A stretch of DNA of 64,000 bases from Massilia sp. Bi118 (GCF_918697865.1 NZ_CAKKMV010000003.1:372001-436000), one strand, 5' to 3'. Counted from the first letter of the stretch, positions 1 to 8,422 are shown. The notes: a model not told the origin generated them from the letters alone. Numbers and translations are program-made.

Positions 1-79
1 AGGCCGCGGGAGAGAATAGCAGACTCGCGCCCGCAAACATGAGGGCCGAGAGGATCGCGTTTCCGGTTTTGCTGGTCAT
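1..79 (-). CDS. rseB: Start of a secreted protein, probably RseB/MucB (partial)
   Basis: Only the first 26 residues are in the window. They form a typical Sec signal peptide: a lysine near the start, a hydrophobic core (ALMFAGASLLF) and an Ala-Ala end. The gene lies directly after rpoE and rseA on the same strand, where betaproteobacteria usually carry rseB (mucB), the periplasmic sensor that protects RseA from proteolysis. The name rests on position only, because no mature sequence is visible. The ATG at 77-79 is preferred over an upstream extension of the same frame, which runs through AT-rich intergenic-looking sequence. Confidence 0.5.
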   Translation of the reverse strand, partial: MTSKTGNAILSALMFAGASLLFSPAA

Positions 80-210
80 GGGGGTTATGGGCGTTCGGGC
101 TTGAATTAATGTAATGGTAAGCCAAAATACCAACGTTGTCGCCACGGTATGGACCGGGCGAAATCGGCGCAGTGGAAGGCGGCCGTGAAGCGGGCCGCCC
201 CGGGCCGGCC

Positions 211-501
211 CTAGCGCGGCCCGGCGATGGCCGGACTCGCCGCCGGCTCGGCGGCGCCGGCCGCGCGCTTGGTCGGCATGGGCTCGTCCGCCAGCCGGGC
301 GGCCAGCCGCGCGCCGAAGTCCGGCGACAGCTCGGCGGTGGCCTCGGCGCGCAAAACGTCGCCGATATGGTGGAAGGCATCCCAGGCCTGCTGGCCTTCC
401 GGGCCGTCGAGCGCGGCCATGGCCAGCTCCAGGTCGGTATCGGGTATCTCGCCATCCAACAGGAGCGAGATGTATTCGCGGTTTTTTTTGTTCGTGTCCA
501 T
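211..501 (-). CDS. rseA: Short anti-sigma-E factor (RseA N-terminal domain only)
   Basis: This 96-residue protein should hold RpoE inactive at the membrane or in the cytoplasm. The N-terminal half has the RseA hallmarks: an SLLLDGE motif near residues 12-18 and W40...FHHIGDVLR at about 43-51, the helix that packs against the sigma factor. It starts 57 bases after rpoE with an AGGAA ribosome site. RseA proteins are usually close to 200 residues, with a transmembrane helix and periplasmic tail. Here the protein ends in an Ala/Pro-rich tail, and no membrane helix follows before position 79 in the same frame or as an obvious continuation in a shifted frame. It may be a soluble anti-sigma factor or a truncated gene. 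Confidence 0.75.
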   Translation of the reverse strand: MDTNKKNREYISLLLDGEIPDTDLELAMAALDGPEGQQAWDAFHHIGDVLRAEATAELSPDFGARLAARLADEPMPTKRAAGAAEPAASPAIAGPR

Positions 502-558
502 CGGGGTTCCTACGCCGGTGCAAAATTCCACATTTGGAGCGCTCTTCTATTTTGTCAG

Positions 559-1161
559 CTACCGACGTTTGTCAGCCGGAATATCGAGCAAGGGCCTCAA
601 TTTCTCGGCAATCACTTCGCGCGCCCGGAATATCCTGCTGCGCACCGTACCGATTGGACACGCCATCACCTCGGAGATTTCCTCGTAGCTTAAGCCTTCT
701 ATTTCGCGCAGGACGATCGCGGTCCGCAATTCCAGCGGCAGCGCCTCCATTGCTGCGTTGACCGTGAACGCAATCTGCTTGCTCGCCAAAACGGACTCTG
801 GCGTATTAATGTCTCGCAAGCTGTCGGCGTCGTCAAATCCTTCCGCGCGCTCCGCATCGGCTTCCGTCGAGGTCGGCGCACGCCGGCCTTGCGTGACGAG
901 AAAATTCTTCGCCGTGTTGATGCCGATCCGGTACAGCCAGGTATAGAACGCGGAATCGCCGCGGAAATGGCGCAAGGCGCGAAAAGCCTTGATAAAGGTT
1001 TCCTGCACCACGTCTTCCGCCTCGGCCGGGTCGTGCACGAGCCGCGACACCAGCCGCATCAGCCGGCGCTGATATTTCGACACCAGCAGGTCGAACGCCC
1101 GGCGATCGCCAGCCTGGACGCGCTCTACCAGCAGTTGATCACACTCGCGCTCGGTTGTCAC
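559..1161 (-). CDS. rpoE: RNA polymerase sigma-E factor RpoE
   Basis: ECF-family sigma factor of 200 residues that directs transcription of envelope-stress genes. Region 2 (about residues 23-95) contains the conserved AEDVVQETFIKAFRAL stretch and WLYRI. Region 4 (about 130-190) contains the helix-turn-helix LSYEEISEVMACPIGTVRSR. Length and motifs match proteobacterial RpoE/AlgU. The start is a GTG with AAGGA upstream. It sits between a ygfX-like gene (30-base gap) and rseA, so the three are probably one transcript with the anti-sigma factor controlling the sigma factor. A candidate sigma-E promoter upstream at 1712-1739 suggests autoregulation. Confidence 0.95.
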   Translation of the reverse strand: MTTERECDQLLVERVQAGDRRAFDLLVSKYQRRLMRLVSRLVHDPAEAEDVVQETFIKAFRALRHFRGDSAFYTWLYRIGINTAKNFLVTQGRRAPTSTEADAERAEGFDDADSLRDINTPESVLASKQIAFTVNAAMEALPLELRTAIVLREIEGLSYEEISEVMACPIGTVRSRIFRAREVIAEKLRPLLDIPADKRR

Positions 1162-1191
1162 TGAACGTCCTTGTTGCTTGAATTTGGCCCG

Positions 1192-1665
1192 CTAACCCTG
1201 ATTCATGTCCCGCCGCCCGAGCGCCAGCACCGCGACCGCCAGCGCCCGCCAGGCGCCGGACGCCACGCTGTCGCGCCACACCGGCAGCACCAGCACGCGT
1301 CCGCCGCGTCCGCCCGTCCCTGAAGCGCCCAGCCGCAGCAGCATCAGCGGCGGCCAGACGACGGAACCCGGCAACAGGGTCACGGCGGCCGCACTTCGTT
1401 CGCGCAGCCCTTGTTGTACCGTCAGGACCACCTCGCCGGTTCCAGAAATATCAATCCGGTGCGTCTTTGCCCTGCCCGACCCGGCATGCATCAGCGCGGC
1501 GCCGGCGGCGGCCAGAAACAGGGCCTGCAAGAGGCCGAAATGGAAACGCGCGAATGCGGACACGCCTACCGCGAACGCGGCGGCAAACAAGGACAGGCCG
1601 GCGCCGGCGAGCAGGCATCGATGGATGCGCGACGGCCCGACGATGGCGGAAACCGCTATCGACAT
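1192..1665 (-). CDS. YgfX-like small inner-membrane protein
   Basis: 157 residues. The N-terminal half has two hydrophobic segments (about residues 15-37 and 40-60). The C-terminal half has the layout of the YgfX/CptA family: a short beta-rich domain with a GEVVLTVQQG strand, then LLPGSVVWPPLMLLRL, then a conserved tryptophan near VLPVWRDSV. E. coli YgfX has been linked to cell-shape control through SdhE/YgfY, but no sdhE is next to this copy. Here it leads the rpoE operon. Family membership is judged by pattern only, since pairwise identity in this family is low. Confidence 0.55.
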   Translation of the reverse strand: MSIAVSAIVGPSRIHRCLLAGAGLSLFAAAFAVGVSAFARFHFGLLQALFLAAAGAALMHAGSGRAKTHRIDISGTGEVVLTVQQGLRERSAAAVTLLPGSVVWPPLMLLRLGASGTGGRGGRVLVLPVWRDSVASGAWRALAVAVLALGRRDMNQG

Positions 1666-1690
1666 GGGCTATCGGAAAGAAGTGAAGTTA

Positions 1691-1733
1691 AAAAACAAAA
1701 CGCCCACCTCCTTAGACAGAGATGGGCGTTTTT
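1691..1733 (-). terminator. Rho-independent terminator after fabF
   Basis: CGCCCA (1701-1706) pairs with TGGGCG (1723-1728). A-rich sequence at 1691-1700 becomes the U-tract on the minus strand, and TTTTT follows on the plus side, so the hairpin can act in both directions. It lies 23 bases after the fabF stop and 35 bases before the ygfX-like start. Confidence 0.75.
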
Positions 1734-1739
1734 GGTTCA
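1712..1739 (-). promoter_or_regulatory. Candidate sigma-E promoter for the ygfX-rpoE-rseA operon
   Basis: On the minus strand TGAACCA (1733-1739) and GTCTAA (1712-1717) are separated by 15 bases. This fits the published enterobacterial sigma-E pattern ggAACtt-N15-19-gTCtaA. The predicted start of transcription would fall about 40 bases upstream of the first gene of the rpoE operon, as expected for autoregulation. The site overlaps the fabF terminator stem. The assignment is by motif only. Confidence 0.45.
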
Positions 1740-1755
1740 GGCTCGATGGAGTCTG

Positions 1756-3000
1756 TCAGACCTTTGCGAAGACCAGCGTCCCGTTGGTGCCACCGAAACC
1801 GAAGGAGTTCTTCACCGCGTAATCGATCTTCATGTCCCGCGCCGTGTTGGCGCAGAAGTCCAGGTCGCATTCCGGATCCTGGTTGAAGATGTTGATCGTC
1901 GGCGGCGACACCTGGTTGTGGATCGCAAGCACGGTGAACACGGACTCGAGGCCGCCGGCGCCGCCCAGCAGGTGGCCGGTCATCGACTTGGTCGAGTTGA
2001 CCACCAGCTTGCCGGCGTGGTCGCCGAACGTGCGCTTGATGCCCTTCACTTCAGCGACGTCGCCGACCGGGGTCGAGGTGCCGTGCGCATTCACGTAGTG
2101 CACCTGGTCCGGGTTGATGCCGGCGTACTGCATTGCCGACACCATGCAGCGCGAGGCGCCGCTACCGTCTTCCAGCGGAGCGGTGATGTGGTTGGCATCC
2201 GCGCTCATGCCGAAGCCGACGACTTCCGCATAGATCTTGGCGCCGCGCGCCTTGGCGTGTTCGTACTCTTCGAGCACCATCACACCGGCGCCCTCGCCCA
2301 GCACGAAGCCGTCGCGGTCGCGGTCCCAGGGACGCGAAGCCGTGGCCGGATCGTCGTTGCGCGCGGACAGCGCACGCGCCGAAGCGAAGCCGCCCAGGCC
2401 CAGCGGCGAGACGGTCGACTCGGCGCCGCCGGCGATCATCACGTCGGCATCGCCGTACTCGATCAGGCGCGCCGCCGCGCCGATGCAGTGGAGGCCGGTG
2501 GTGCAGGCGGTGACGATCGCCAGGTTCGGTCCGCGCAGGCCGAACTTGATCGACAGGTCGCCCGAGATCATGTTGATGATCGAGGCCGGGACGAAGAACG
2601 GCGAAATGCGGCGCGGGCCGCGGCCGTCGTACTCTTCCTTGGTCGCTTCGATCATCGGCAGACCGCCGATGCCGGAACCGATCATCACGCCGATACGGTC
2701 GGCATTCTGTTCGGTGACTTCGATGGCCGAATCCTGCAAGGCCTGGATGCCCGCAGCCATGCCGAAATGGATAAAGGTATCCATATGGCGGCCTTCCTTG
2801 CCGGGCAGGTAGTCCTCGACGACGAAGTTCTTCACTTCGCCAGCGAAACGGGTCGAAAATTGCGAGGCGTCGAAACGGGTGATGTTGGCGATACCCGATT
2901 TACCCGCCAGGGCGCTTTCCCACGCTTCGGCAATGGTGTTACCGATCGGGGAAATGCAACCCAGGCCAGTTACGACGACACGACGGTTGCGTGAACTCAA
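1756..3000 (-). CDS. fabF: 3-oxoacyl-ACP synthase II (FabF)
   Basis: Condensing enzyme that elongates acyl-ACP with malonyl-ACP in type II fatty acid synthesis. It is 414 residues, the normal length. The nucleophile is Cys166 in TACTTG. The two catalytic histidines lie in NAHGTSTP (about residue 305) and [15 protein letters not shown] (about 343), and the C-terminal NSFGFGGTN motif is present. I chose the TTG start at 2998-3000 because an AGGAG ribosome site sits seven bases upstream and the protein then begins at the usual [12 protein letters not shown]. It is the last gene of the fab operon, 25 bases after acpP. Confidence 0.97.
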   Translation of the reverse strand: MSSRNRRVVVTGLGCISPIGNTIAEAWESALAGKSGIANITRFDASQFSTRFAGEVKNFVVEDYLPGKEGRHMDTFIHFGMAAGIQALQDSAIEVTEQNADRIGVMIGSGIGGLPMIEATKEEYDGRGPRRISPFFVPASIINMISGDLSIKFGLRGPNLAIVTACTTGLHCIGAAARLIEYGDADVMIAGGAESTVSPLGLGGFASARALSARNDDPATASRPWDRDRDGFVLGEGAGVMVLEEYEHAKARGAKIYAEVVGFGMSADANHITAPLEDGSGASRCMVSAMQYAGINPDQVHYVNAHGTSTPVGDVAEVKGIKRTFGDHAGKLVVNSTKSMTGHLLGGAGGLESVFTVLAIHNQVSPPTINIFNQDPECDLDFCANTARDMKIDYAVKNSFGFGGTNGTLVFAKV

Positions 3001-3025
3001 GCGTTTCTCCTGAATTACTAAAAGC

Positions 3026-3265
3026 TTAGGCCTTGACGTGCGCTTGTGCGTACTCGATGGCTTGACGAACGGTGGTGATCTTCTCGGCCTGCTCGTCCGG
3101 GATTTCCATTTCGAATTCGTCTTCCAGTGCCATCACCAGTTCAACGGTGTCCAGCGAATCAGCGCCGAGGTCGTCAACGAACGAGGAATCGATTTTGATG
3201 TCTGCTTCCGCAACGCCCAGTTGCTCAGCGACGATTTTTTTAACGCGTTGTTCGATATCCGACAT
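3026..3265 (-). CDS. acpP: Acyl carrier protein
   Basis: Small acidic carrier (79 residues) that holds growing acyl chains on a phosphopantetheine arm. The attachment serine is Ser37 in the invariant GADSLD motif, followed by the acidic recognition helix [19 protein letters not shown]. It has the canonical position between fabG and fabF, so it is translated with the enzymes it serves. The 127-base gap from fabG is larger than its neighbours' gaps, which would leave room for a separate promoter, common for this highly expressed gene. I could not identify one with confidence. Confidence 0.97.
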   Translation of the reverse strand: MSDIEQRVKKIVAEQLGVAEADIKIDSSFVDDLGADSLDTVELVMALEDEFEMEIPDEQAEKITTVRQAIEYAQAHVKA

Positions 3266-3392
3266 GTTATGGCTCCATTAGGTATGTGTTGCGGAAAGTG
3301 CGCGCATTTTATCAGGGTTTGCGCGTTGAAAAACTATTTTCAGCGTTTGACGCTATTTCTGCCGAAACTACTGCTAAAAGCTGAGATCTGGT

Positions 3393-4130
3393 TTAATTCA
3401 TGTACATGCCGCCGTTCACGTGCAGCGTCGTGCCCGTGATGTAGGCGGCCTGCGGACCGGCCAGGAAGGCCACTGCATGGGCGATGTCTTCCGGTTTGCC
3501 CAGGCGGCCCAGCGGAATCTGGCCCAGCAGTGCTTCGTGCTGGCTGTCGCCCAGGGCCTTGGTCATGTCGGTATCGATGAAGCCCGGCGCCACCGAGTTG
3601 ACGGTGATGTTGCGGCTGCCGATCTCGCGCGCCAGCGCGCGGCCCATGCCCTCCACGCCCGCCTTGGCGGCCGCGTAGTTCATCTGGCCCGGGTTGCCGC
3701 TCGAGGCCACCACCGAGGTGATGTTGATGATACGCCCCTGCTTCGCCTTCATCATCCCGCGCAGCACGGCGCGCGACAGGCGGCCGACGGCGCTCAGGTT
3801 GGTGGCGATCACGCTGTCCCACTCTTCGTCCTTCATGCGCATCGCCAGCTGGTCCTGGGTGATACCGGCATTGTTGACCAGGATGCCGATGCTGCCGACG
3901 TCCCTGGTGATGCCGTCGATGGTGGCCGCGCACTGGGCGGCGTCGGTCACGTTCAGCACCATGCCCTTGCCGCCGAATTCGGCGAGGTAGGCGGTGATGG
4001 CTTCGGCGCCGGCGTCGGTGGTGGCGGTGCCGACCACTTTGGCGCCCTGGCGGGCCAGTTCGAGCGCGATGGCCTTGCCGATGCCGCGCGATGCGCCGGT
4101 GACGAGGGCGACTTGGTTTTGCAGGTTCAT
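3393..4130 (-). CDS. fabG: 3-oxoacyl-ACP reductase FabG
   Basis: NADPH-dependent short-chain dehydrogenase (245 residues) that reduces 3-oxoacyl-ACP in each elongation round. The cofactor motif TGASRGIG is at residues 11-18 and NNAG at about 86-89. The catalytic Ser139, Tyr152 and Lys156 are in ITSVVASSG and NYAAAKAG. The C-terminus (YITGTTLHVNGGMYMN) is typical of FabG. The ATG at 4128-4130 has AAGGA just upstream. It follows fabD by 40 bases. Confidence 0.97.
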   Translation of the reverse strand: MNLQNQVALVTGASRGIGKAIALELARQGAKVVGTATTDAGAEAITAYLAEFGGKGMVLNVTDAAQCAATIDGITRDVGSIGILVNNAGITQDQLAMRMKDEEWDSVIATNLSAVGRLSRAVLRGMMKAKQGRIINITSVVASSGNPGQMNYAAAKAGVEGMGRALAREIGSRNITVNSVAPGFIDTDMTKALGDSQHEALLGQIPLGRLGKPEDIAHAVAFLAGPQAAYITGTTLHVNGGMYMN

Positions 4131-4168
4131 GCTAATCCTTGACGTTAGTTGTTATTATAGTCAGATGA

Positions 4169-4202
4169 GGTCAGACCCCACCCTGGACACCGGTGTCTGA
4201 CC
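4169..4202. repeat. Dispersed palindrome, copy 1 (GGTCAGAC...GTCTGACC)
   Basis: Arms GGTCAGAC (4169-4176) and GTCTGACC (4195-4202) are perfect inverted repeats, flanked by CCCC and followed by CCCAT. Two related elements occur at 44323-44365 and 44728-44770. This copy covers the 3' end of fabD, supplying its stop codon and last ten or so codons. The GGGGTCAGAYCCC core looks like a multicopy Oxalobacteraceae repeat, from general memory rather than a search. Confidence 0.7.
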
Positions 4203-5136
4203 CCATGGAAAGGGAGGCCAGCACGCGCTCGAGCGACTCCTGGTCGACCAGGGCTTCGCCGACCAGCACCGGGTCGATGCGCTTGGCCATGCCGATCAGG
4301 GTCTTGCTGGGCGCGCATTCGATCACCTGGGTGACGCCATCCGCGGCCATCTTCTGCATGGTCTCGACCCAGCGCACCGCGCCTGCGGCCTGGCGCACCA
4401 GGGCGTCCTTGATCGCGGCCGGATCGTGCAGGATAGCGACGTCGACGTTATTGATCAAGTCGATCTGCGGCGAGTGGAAAGTCAGGCCGGCCATGTAGTC
4501 GCGCAGGCGGTCCGACGCCGGCTTCAGCAGCGAGGAGTGGAAAGGCGCCGACACCGCCAGCTTCATGGCGCGCTTGGCGCCCTTGGCCTTGGCGACTTCG
4601 CAGGCGCGCTCGACTGCGGCGGTATGGCCGGCGATCACGATCTGGGTCGGCTCGTTGAAGTTGACGGCTTCGACGATCTCACCCTGGGCGGCTTCAAGGC
4701 AGACCTCGCGCACGGCATCGGCCTGCAGGCCCAGGATGACGGCCATGCCGCCCTGCCCGACCGGCACCGCGTCCTGCATGGACTGGGCGCGGAAGCGCAC
4801 CAGCGGCACCGCGTCCTTGAAGTCGATCACGCCGGCGGCGACCAGGGCCGAATATTCGCCCAGGCTGTGGCCGGCGACGACGGCGGGCTTGGGACCGCCG
4901 GCGGCGATCCAGGCGCGGTACACGGCCACGGCCGCGGTCAGCATCACCGGCTGGGTGTTGGTGGTCAGGTCCAGGTCTTCCTTCGGACCTTCGGCGATCA
5001 GCTTGCCGAGGTCCTGGCCCAGCGCTTCCGAGGCTTCGGCCACGGTTTGTGCGACGACCGGGTTGCCGGCGAAGCCGTTCAGCATGCCGACGGCCTGGGC
5101 GCCCTGGCCGGTAAAGAGAAATGCAAATTTGCTCAT
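4171..5136 (-). CDS. fabD: Malonyl-CoA:ACP transacylase FabD
   Basis: Transfers malonyl from CoA to ACP, supplying FabH and FabF. It is 321 residues. The signature GHSLGEYSALVAAG carries the nucleophile Ser91. QGAQ is near residue 11, the substrate-binding arginine is in VRFRAQSMQ (about 116), and the catalytic histidine is in SAPFHSSLLKP (about 200). The last residues (GSDTGVQGGV) are not typical of FabD. They are encoded by the palindromic repeat at 4169-4202, so the repeat appears to have replaced or extended the original C-terminus. Upstream AAGGAG supports the ATG at 5134-5136. Confidence 0.96.
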   Translation of the reverse strand: MSKFAFLFTGQGAQAVGMLNGFAGNPVVAQTVAEASEALGQDLGKLIAEGPKEDLDLTTNTQPVMLTAAVAVYRAWIAAGGPKPAVVAGHSLGEYSALVAAGVIDFKDAVPLVRFRAQSMQDAVPVGQGGMAVILGLQADAVREVCLEAAQGEIVEAVNFNEPTQIVIAGHTAAVERACEVAKAKGAKRAMKLAVSAPFHSSLLKPASDRLRDYMAGLTFHSPQIDLINNVDVAILHDPAAIKDALVRQAAGAVRWVETMQKMAADGVTQVIECAPSKTLIGMAKRIDPVLVGEALVDQESLERVLASLSMGSDTGVQGGV

Positions 5137-5160
5137 TGTTTTTATACTCCTTACAGTATC

Positions 5161-5280
5161 AGGGGGAATCGAAAACCGTAGCGAGCGGAAGAAGTTTCGT
5201 CCGAGAAGCGCAGCCGTACTTACGGTACGGCGAGCATCGCAGGGCGAAAATTCGACGCGCAGTAGGTTTGCGATCCCCCT
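5161..5280. repeat. 120-bp nested palindrome between fabH and fabD
   Basis: The ends are near-perfect inverted repeats: AGGGGGAATCG (5161-5171) against CGATCCCCCT (5271-5280). A middle pair, GAAGTTTCGTCC (5191-5202) and GGGCGAAAATTC (5242-5253), matches at 10 of 12 positions. An inner perfect pair, GCCGTAC (5213-5219) and GTACGGC (5225-5231), closes a 5-base loop. The whole interval can therefore fold as one long hairpin. It fills the fabH-fabD gap within the operon. It could be a small non-autonomous repeat or an RNA element controlling fabD expression; the sequence alone cannot decide. Confidence 0.6.
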
Positions 5281-5286
5281 TTCAGA

Positions 5287-6273
5287 TTACATGCGCGCCA
5301 AAACTGCGCCCCAGGTAAAGCCGCCGCCCACGCCTTCCATCAGGATGTTCTGGCCGGGCTTGATGCGGCCGTCGCGCACCGCCTGGTCGAGCGCCAGCGG
5401 GATCGATGCGGCCGAGGTATTGCCATGTTCGTTGACGGTCACGACCATCTTCTCGGGCGGCAGGCCGAGCTTTTTAGCGGTGCCGTTCATGATGCGGATA
5501 TTCGCCTGGTGCGGGATCAGCCAGTCGATATCGGAAGCCGGCATCTTCGCATGCTCCAGGGCTTCGTTGGCGACCTTTTCCAGCACCGTCACCGCGAGCT
5601 TGAACACCGCCTGGCCATCCATGTACAGGAATTTCTGGCCGGAGATGGCGGCATTGGTCGGGTTGCTCGGGCCGCACAGGATGTCGCCATGGCTGCCGTC
5701 GGCGTGCAGTTTCACTGCCAGCACGCCCGGCTCGTTCGAGGCGCTCATCACCACCGCGCCGGCGCCGTCGCCGAACAGCACGCAGGTGCCGCGATCGTTG
5801 AAGTCGAGGATGCGCGAGAACACTTCGGTGCCGATCACCAGCACGTTCTTCGCATTCCCGGCTTTAATAAAGGCGTCGGCGGTCGACAGCGCGTAGACGA
5901 AGCCGCTGCAGACGGCGGCCACGTCGAAGGCGGCGCCGTTGTTGCGGATGCCCAGCTTGTTCTGCACGATGCAGGCGGTGCTCGGGAAGTTGCCGTAGAA
6001 ATCGGGGGTCGATGTGGCGACGATGATCAGGTCGATCTGCTCGGCGCTCAGGCCGGCGGCCTCGAGCGCCTTGTCGGCCGCCTTGACGGCCAGGTCGGAG
6101 GCGCTCTCGTCGGACGCGGCGTAGTGCCGGGCCTGGATGCCGCTGCGGGTCACGATCCACTCGTCCGAGGTCTCGATGCCCTTGGCCGCGAGCTGGGCCG
6201 CGAGGTCGGCGTTGGTCACGCGCTGGGCCGGCAGATAGCTGCCGGTGCCGATGATTTTGCTGTACACAGTCAT
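5287..6273 (-). CDS. fabH: 3-oxoacyl-ACP synthase III (FabH)
   Basis: Starts fatty acid synthesis by condensing acetyl-CoA with malonyl-ACP. It is 328 residues. The catalytic triad is visible: Cys122 in [11 protein letters not shown], His in [12 protein letters not shown] (about 255) and Asn in [13 protein letters not shown] (about 285). The C-terminal [15 protein letters not shown] is characteristic. Its ATG is three bases after the plsX stop, so the two are translationally coupled. It is separated from fabD by the 120-bp palindrome at 5161-5280. Confidence 0.97.
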   Translation of the reverse strand: MTVYSKIIGTGSYLPAQRVTNADLAAQLAAKGIETSDEWIVTRSGIQARHYAASDESASDLAVKAADKALEAAGLSAEQIDLIIVATSTPDFYGNFPSTACIVQNKLGIRNNGAAFDVAAVCSGFVYALSTADAFIKAGNAKNVLVIGTEVFSRILDFNDRGTCVLFGDGAGAVVMSASNEPGVLAVKLHADGSHGDILCGPSNPTNAAISGQKFLYMDGQAVFKLAVTVLEKVANEALEHAKMPASDIDWLIPHQANIRIMNGTAKKLGLPPEKMVVTVNEHGNTSAASIPLALDQAVRDGRIKPGQNILMEGVGGGFTWGAVLARM

Positions 6274-6276
6274 TAC

Positions 6277-7317
6277 TTAGCCCTGCTGAATGGTTGAGCC
6301 TGGCGCTTGCGGGTCAGGTGTGCGGGGCATCAGCTCGGTAATCATGGCCGACAGCTGCTCCTGCACATTGTATTGTGCCGCATTATAGGCGCGTTTAATT
6401 GCCCACTCGAAAGCGAATGCATTCGCACCGCCGTGGCTCTTGAACACCAGGCCTTTCAGGCCCAGCAGGCCGGCACCGTTATAGGCTTCCGGATTCAGCT
6501 TTTTCAGCGATTTGATCGCCAGCAGCGCCCCCAGCTTGGACAGCAGGTTTTCGGTCAGGGTCTGCTTGACGAAGCGCGACAGGCCCTCGATCGCCTTCAG
6601 GGTCACGTTGCCGACGAAACCGTCGCAAACGACGACGTCGACCGTGCCCTTGAAGATGTCGTTGCCCTCGACGTTGCCGTGGAAATTCAGCACGCCGCGC
6701 TCGTGATCGGCGCGCAGCAGAGGCGCGGTCGCCTTCACGACTTCATTGCCCTTGATTTCCTCGGTGCCGACGTTCAGCAGGCCGATGCTCGGGCGACGCC
6801 TTTCCATGGCCTGGAACAGCACGGCGCCCATGATCGCGAACTGGTGCAGGTGATGGGGTTCGCAATCGACGTTGGCGCCCAGGTCCAGCATATAGGTCGG
6901 GCCGCCCTTCTGGTTCGGCAGGATCGAGCAGATTGCCGGGCGGTCGACGTCGGCCATGGTCTTGAGGACGTAGCGCGAGATCGCCATCAGCGCGCCGGTA
7001 TTGCCGGCGGAGACGCAGACATCGGCCTGGCCATCCTTGACCAGTTCGATCGCCACGCGCATCGACGAATCCTTCTTGCGGCGCAGGGCCACTTCGATCG
7101 GATCGTCCATCGCCACCACTTCGCTGGCGTGCTTGACGCTCAGGCGCGGATTGTTGTCGGCGTGGTGCTTCTTGAGTTCGGCGCGCACCTGCTCTTCCAG
7201 TCCGACGAGGATCAGCTGGGCTTGTGGCTGTTGCTTGAGGAAGGCGAGCGCACCAGGAATGGTAACTGAGGGGCCGTGATCGCCGCCCATGCAGTCAATG
7301 GAGATTGTAATTGTCAT
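6277..7317 (-). CDS. plsX: Phosphate acyltransferase PlsX
   Basis: Converts acyl-ACP to acyl-phosphate, the donor used by PlsY to begin phospholipid synthesis. It is 346 residues. It opens with the family signature [13 protein letters not shown] and contains [24 protein letters not shown] and [19 protein letters not shown] longer in-frame reading begins at 7428, but its first 37 residues are Arg-rich and unrelated. The ATG at 7315-7317 gives the standard N-terminus. The gene has its usual place between rpmF and fabH. Confidence 0.96.
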   Translation of the reverse strand: MTITISIDCMGGDHGPSVTIPGALAFLKQQPQAQLILVGLEEQVRAELKKHHADNNPRLSVKHASEVVAMDDPIEVALRRKKDSSMRVAIELVKDGQADVCVSAGNTGALMAISRYVLKTMADVDRPAICSILPNQKGGPTYMLDLGANVDCEPHHLHQFAIMGAVLFQAMERRRPSIGLLNVGTEEIKGNEVVKATAPLLRADHERGVLNFHGNVEGNDIFKGTVDVVVCDGFVGNVTLKAIEGLSRFVKQTLTENLLSKLGALLAIKSLKKLNPEAYNGAGLLGLKGLVFKSHGGANAFAFEWAIKRAYNAAQYNVQEQLSAMITELMPRTPDPQAPGSTIQQG

Positions 7318-7516
7318 TTTTCGGAATGAACCGCGCTGCCTCAGGATTGGGCGGCGGCATGTCCTCGCACGGCGGGTTGCCGGCCGGACCTGGCGGAATC
7401 GAAAACGACGGCATACACGGACGTGCAACCGGTATCAATATCGCAAAAGAGAAAGCGGCGCCACGCACTGTACATACGTTGCACCGCTTTCATCGAACAA
7501 AACAGCAAGGCGACGA

Positions 7517-7699
7517 TTATTCGTCGTTCTTGGTCTTGATCACTTTGCGACCACGGTAGAAACCGTTCGGGCTGATGTGGTGACGCAGGTGGGTTTCACC
7601 GGTGGTCGGCTCGACGGCCAGATTCGGTGCAACCAGGAAATCGTGCGAACGGTGCATGCCGCGCTTCGACGGGGACTTCTTATTCTGCTGAACTGCCAT
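7517..7699 (-). CDS. rpmF: 50S ribosomal protein L32
   Basis: Sixty-residue basic ribosomal protein beginning [20 protein letters not shown], the standard L32 start, and ending with a Lys-rich tail ([11 protein letters not shown]). It belongs to the conserved yceD-rpmF-plsX-fab arrangement that links ribosome and membrane synthesis. The family often carries a four-cysteine zinc site; none of the cysteines is present here, so this is the zinc-independent form. A 199-base gap follows before plsX. Confidence 0.96.
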   Translation of the reverse strand: MAVQQNKKSPSKRGMHRSHDFLVAPNLAVEPTTGETHLRHHISPNGFYRGRKVIKTKNDE

Positions 7700-7867
7700 G
7701 ATGACTCCTAAACATAAGTTCTAAAATTCTAACACAATCGACTTGCAATACCATGCTTATCGAGTATCCCAGCGGCAATTACTTCATTGCCGACATGTTT
7801 AACGCTGCTTACTGCTCACTGCCACTGTCATACTCGACTGCTGCACGCGTTTGACACGTTTTTTTGA

Positions 7868-7901
7868 GCGTCATGGGACCCGCTTGCGGTGCCCATGACG
7901 C
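7868..7901. other. Perfect 10-bp inverted repeat between yceD and rpmF
   Basis: GCGTCATGGG (7868-7877) and CCCATGACGC (7892-7901) can form a stable hairpin with a 14-base loop. It lacks a U-tract on the minus strand, so it is not a standard terminator. It lies 24 bases after the yceD stop, within the 225-base yceD-rpmF gap. It could be an RNA-processing or stability element. The rest of the gap shows nothing I can name. Confidence 0.5.
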
Positions 7902-7924
7902 AACATCCTGTTAATTCCGCTATT

Positions 7925-8422
7925 TTATTCTGATTTGAGGCTCTTCAGTGCCGCGAACGGCGATACCTTTTCGGACTTGAGGGAGTCCATCAGCTTGGTA
8001 TCGGGGCACACCTCATGCTTCGGTGCCTGCGGCAGGGCCAGCAGGGCTTCATCTTCCAGCAACTGCATGACGTCGCAGCTTTGGCTGCCGACGATCACGT
8101 CGATACTTTCATCGTCGAGGATTTCCTCGATCTCGTCCGCATCTTCGTCGTTCTTTCCCAGCACCAGCATGGTCGACGAATCGAGCGCATAGCCGAAAGG
8201 AGCCAGGCAACGCTGGCAGACCAGCTGCACGGTGCCGGAGACGGACAGCGTCATCGACGGGTAACCCTGCCTGGTCTGGCCTCCCTGTATCGCCCAGGCG
8301 ATCTGGCCGGACGGGTCGGCGCACTCGGCTGCCAGGCGGGACATCTCTGCCACCGGCGTGACGCCTTCCTTATAGCCGTTGTTCCGACAAAATTCAAAAG
8401 CGTCGATGACAAAAGCGCTCAT
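7925..8422 (-). CDS. yceD: DUF177/YceD family protein (23S rRNA accumulation protein)
   Basis: 165 residues. The central CQRCLAPF motif and the later acidic stretch with a second cysteine pair region (SCDVMQL, HEVCPDTK) are typical of YceD/DUF177. The family is conserved upstream of rpmF and is implicated in 23S rRNA accumulation in bacteria and plants, with no enzymatic activity known. It leads the yceD-rpmF-plsX-fab block. The region upstream (8423-8582) is a divergent promoter region shared with yceF on the plus strand. Confidence 0.88.
   Translation of the reverse strand: MSAFVIDAFEFCRNNGYKEGVTPVAEMSRLAAECADPSGQIAWAIQGGQTRQGYPSMTLSVSGTVQLVCQRCLAPFGYALDSSTMLVLGKNDEDADEIEEILDDESIDVIVGSQSCDVMQLLEDEALLALPQAPKHEVCPDTKLMDSLKSEKVSPFAALKSLKSE

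Noticed and set aside
80..210. A frameshift hiding the rest of RseA
   Set aside because: Reading the downstream sequence by eye gave no transmembrane helix that would continue RseA. One frame has a hydrophobic stretch, but it runs into the next gene's signal peptide in AT-rich sequence. An assembly error cannot be excluded.
6277..7428. A longer plsX start at 7428
   Set aside because: The extra 37 residues are Arg-rich and unlike PlsX; the internal ATG at 7317 gives the conserved N-terminus.
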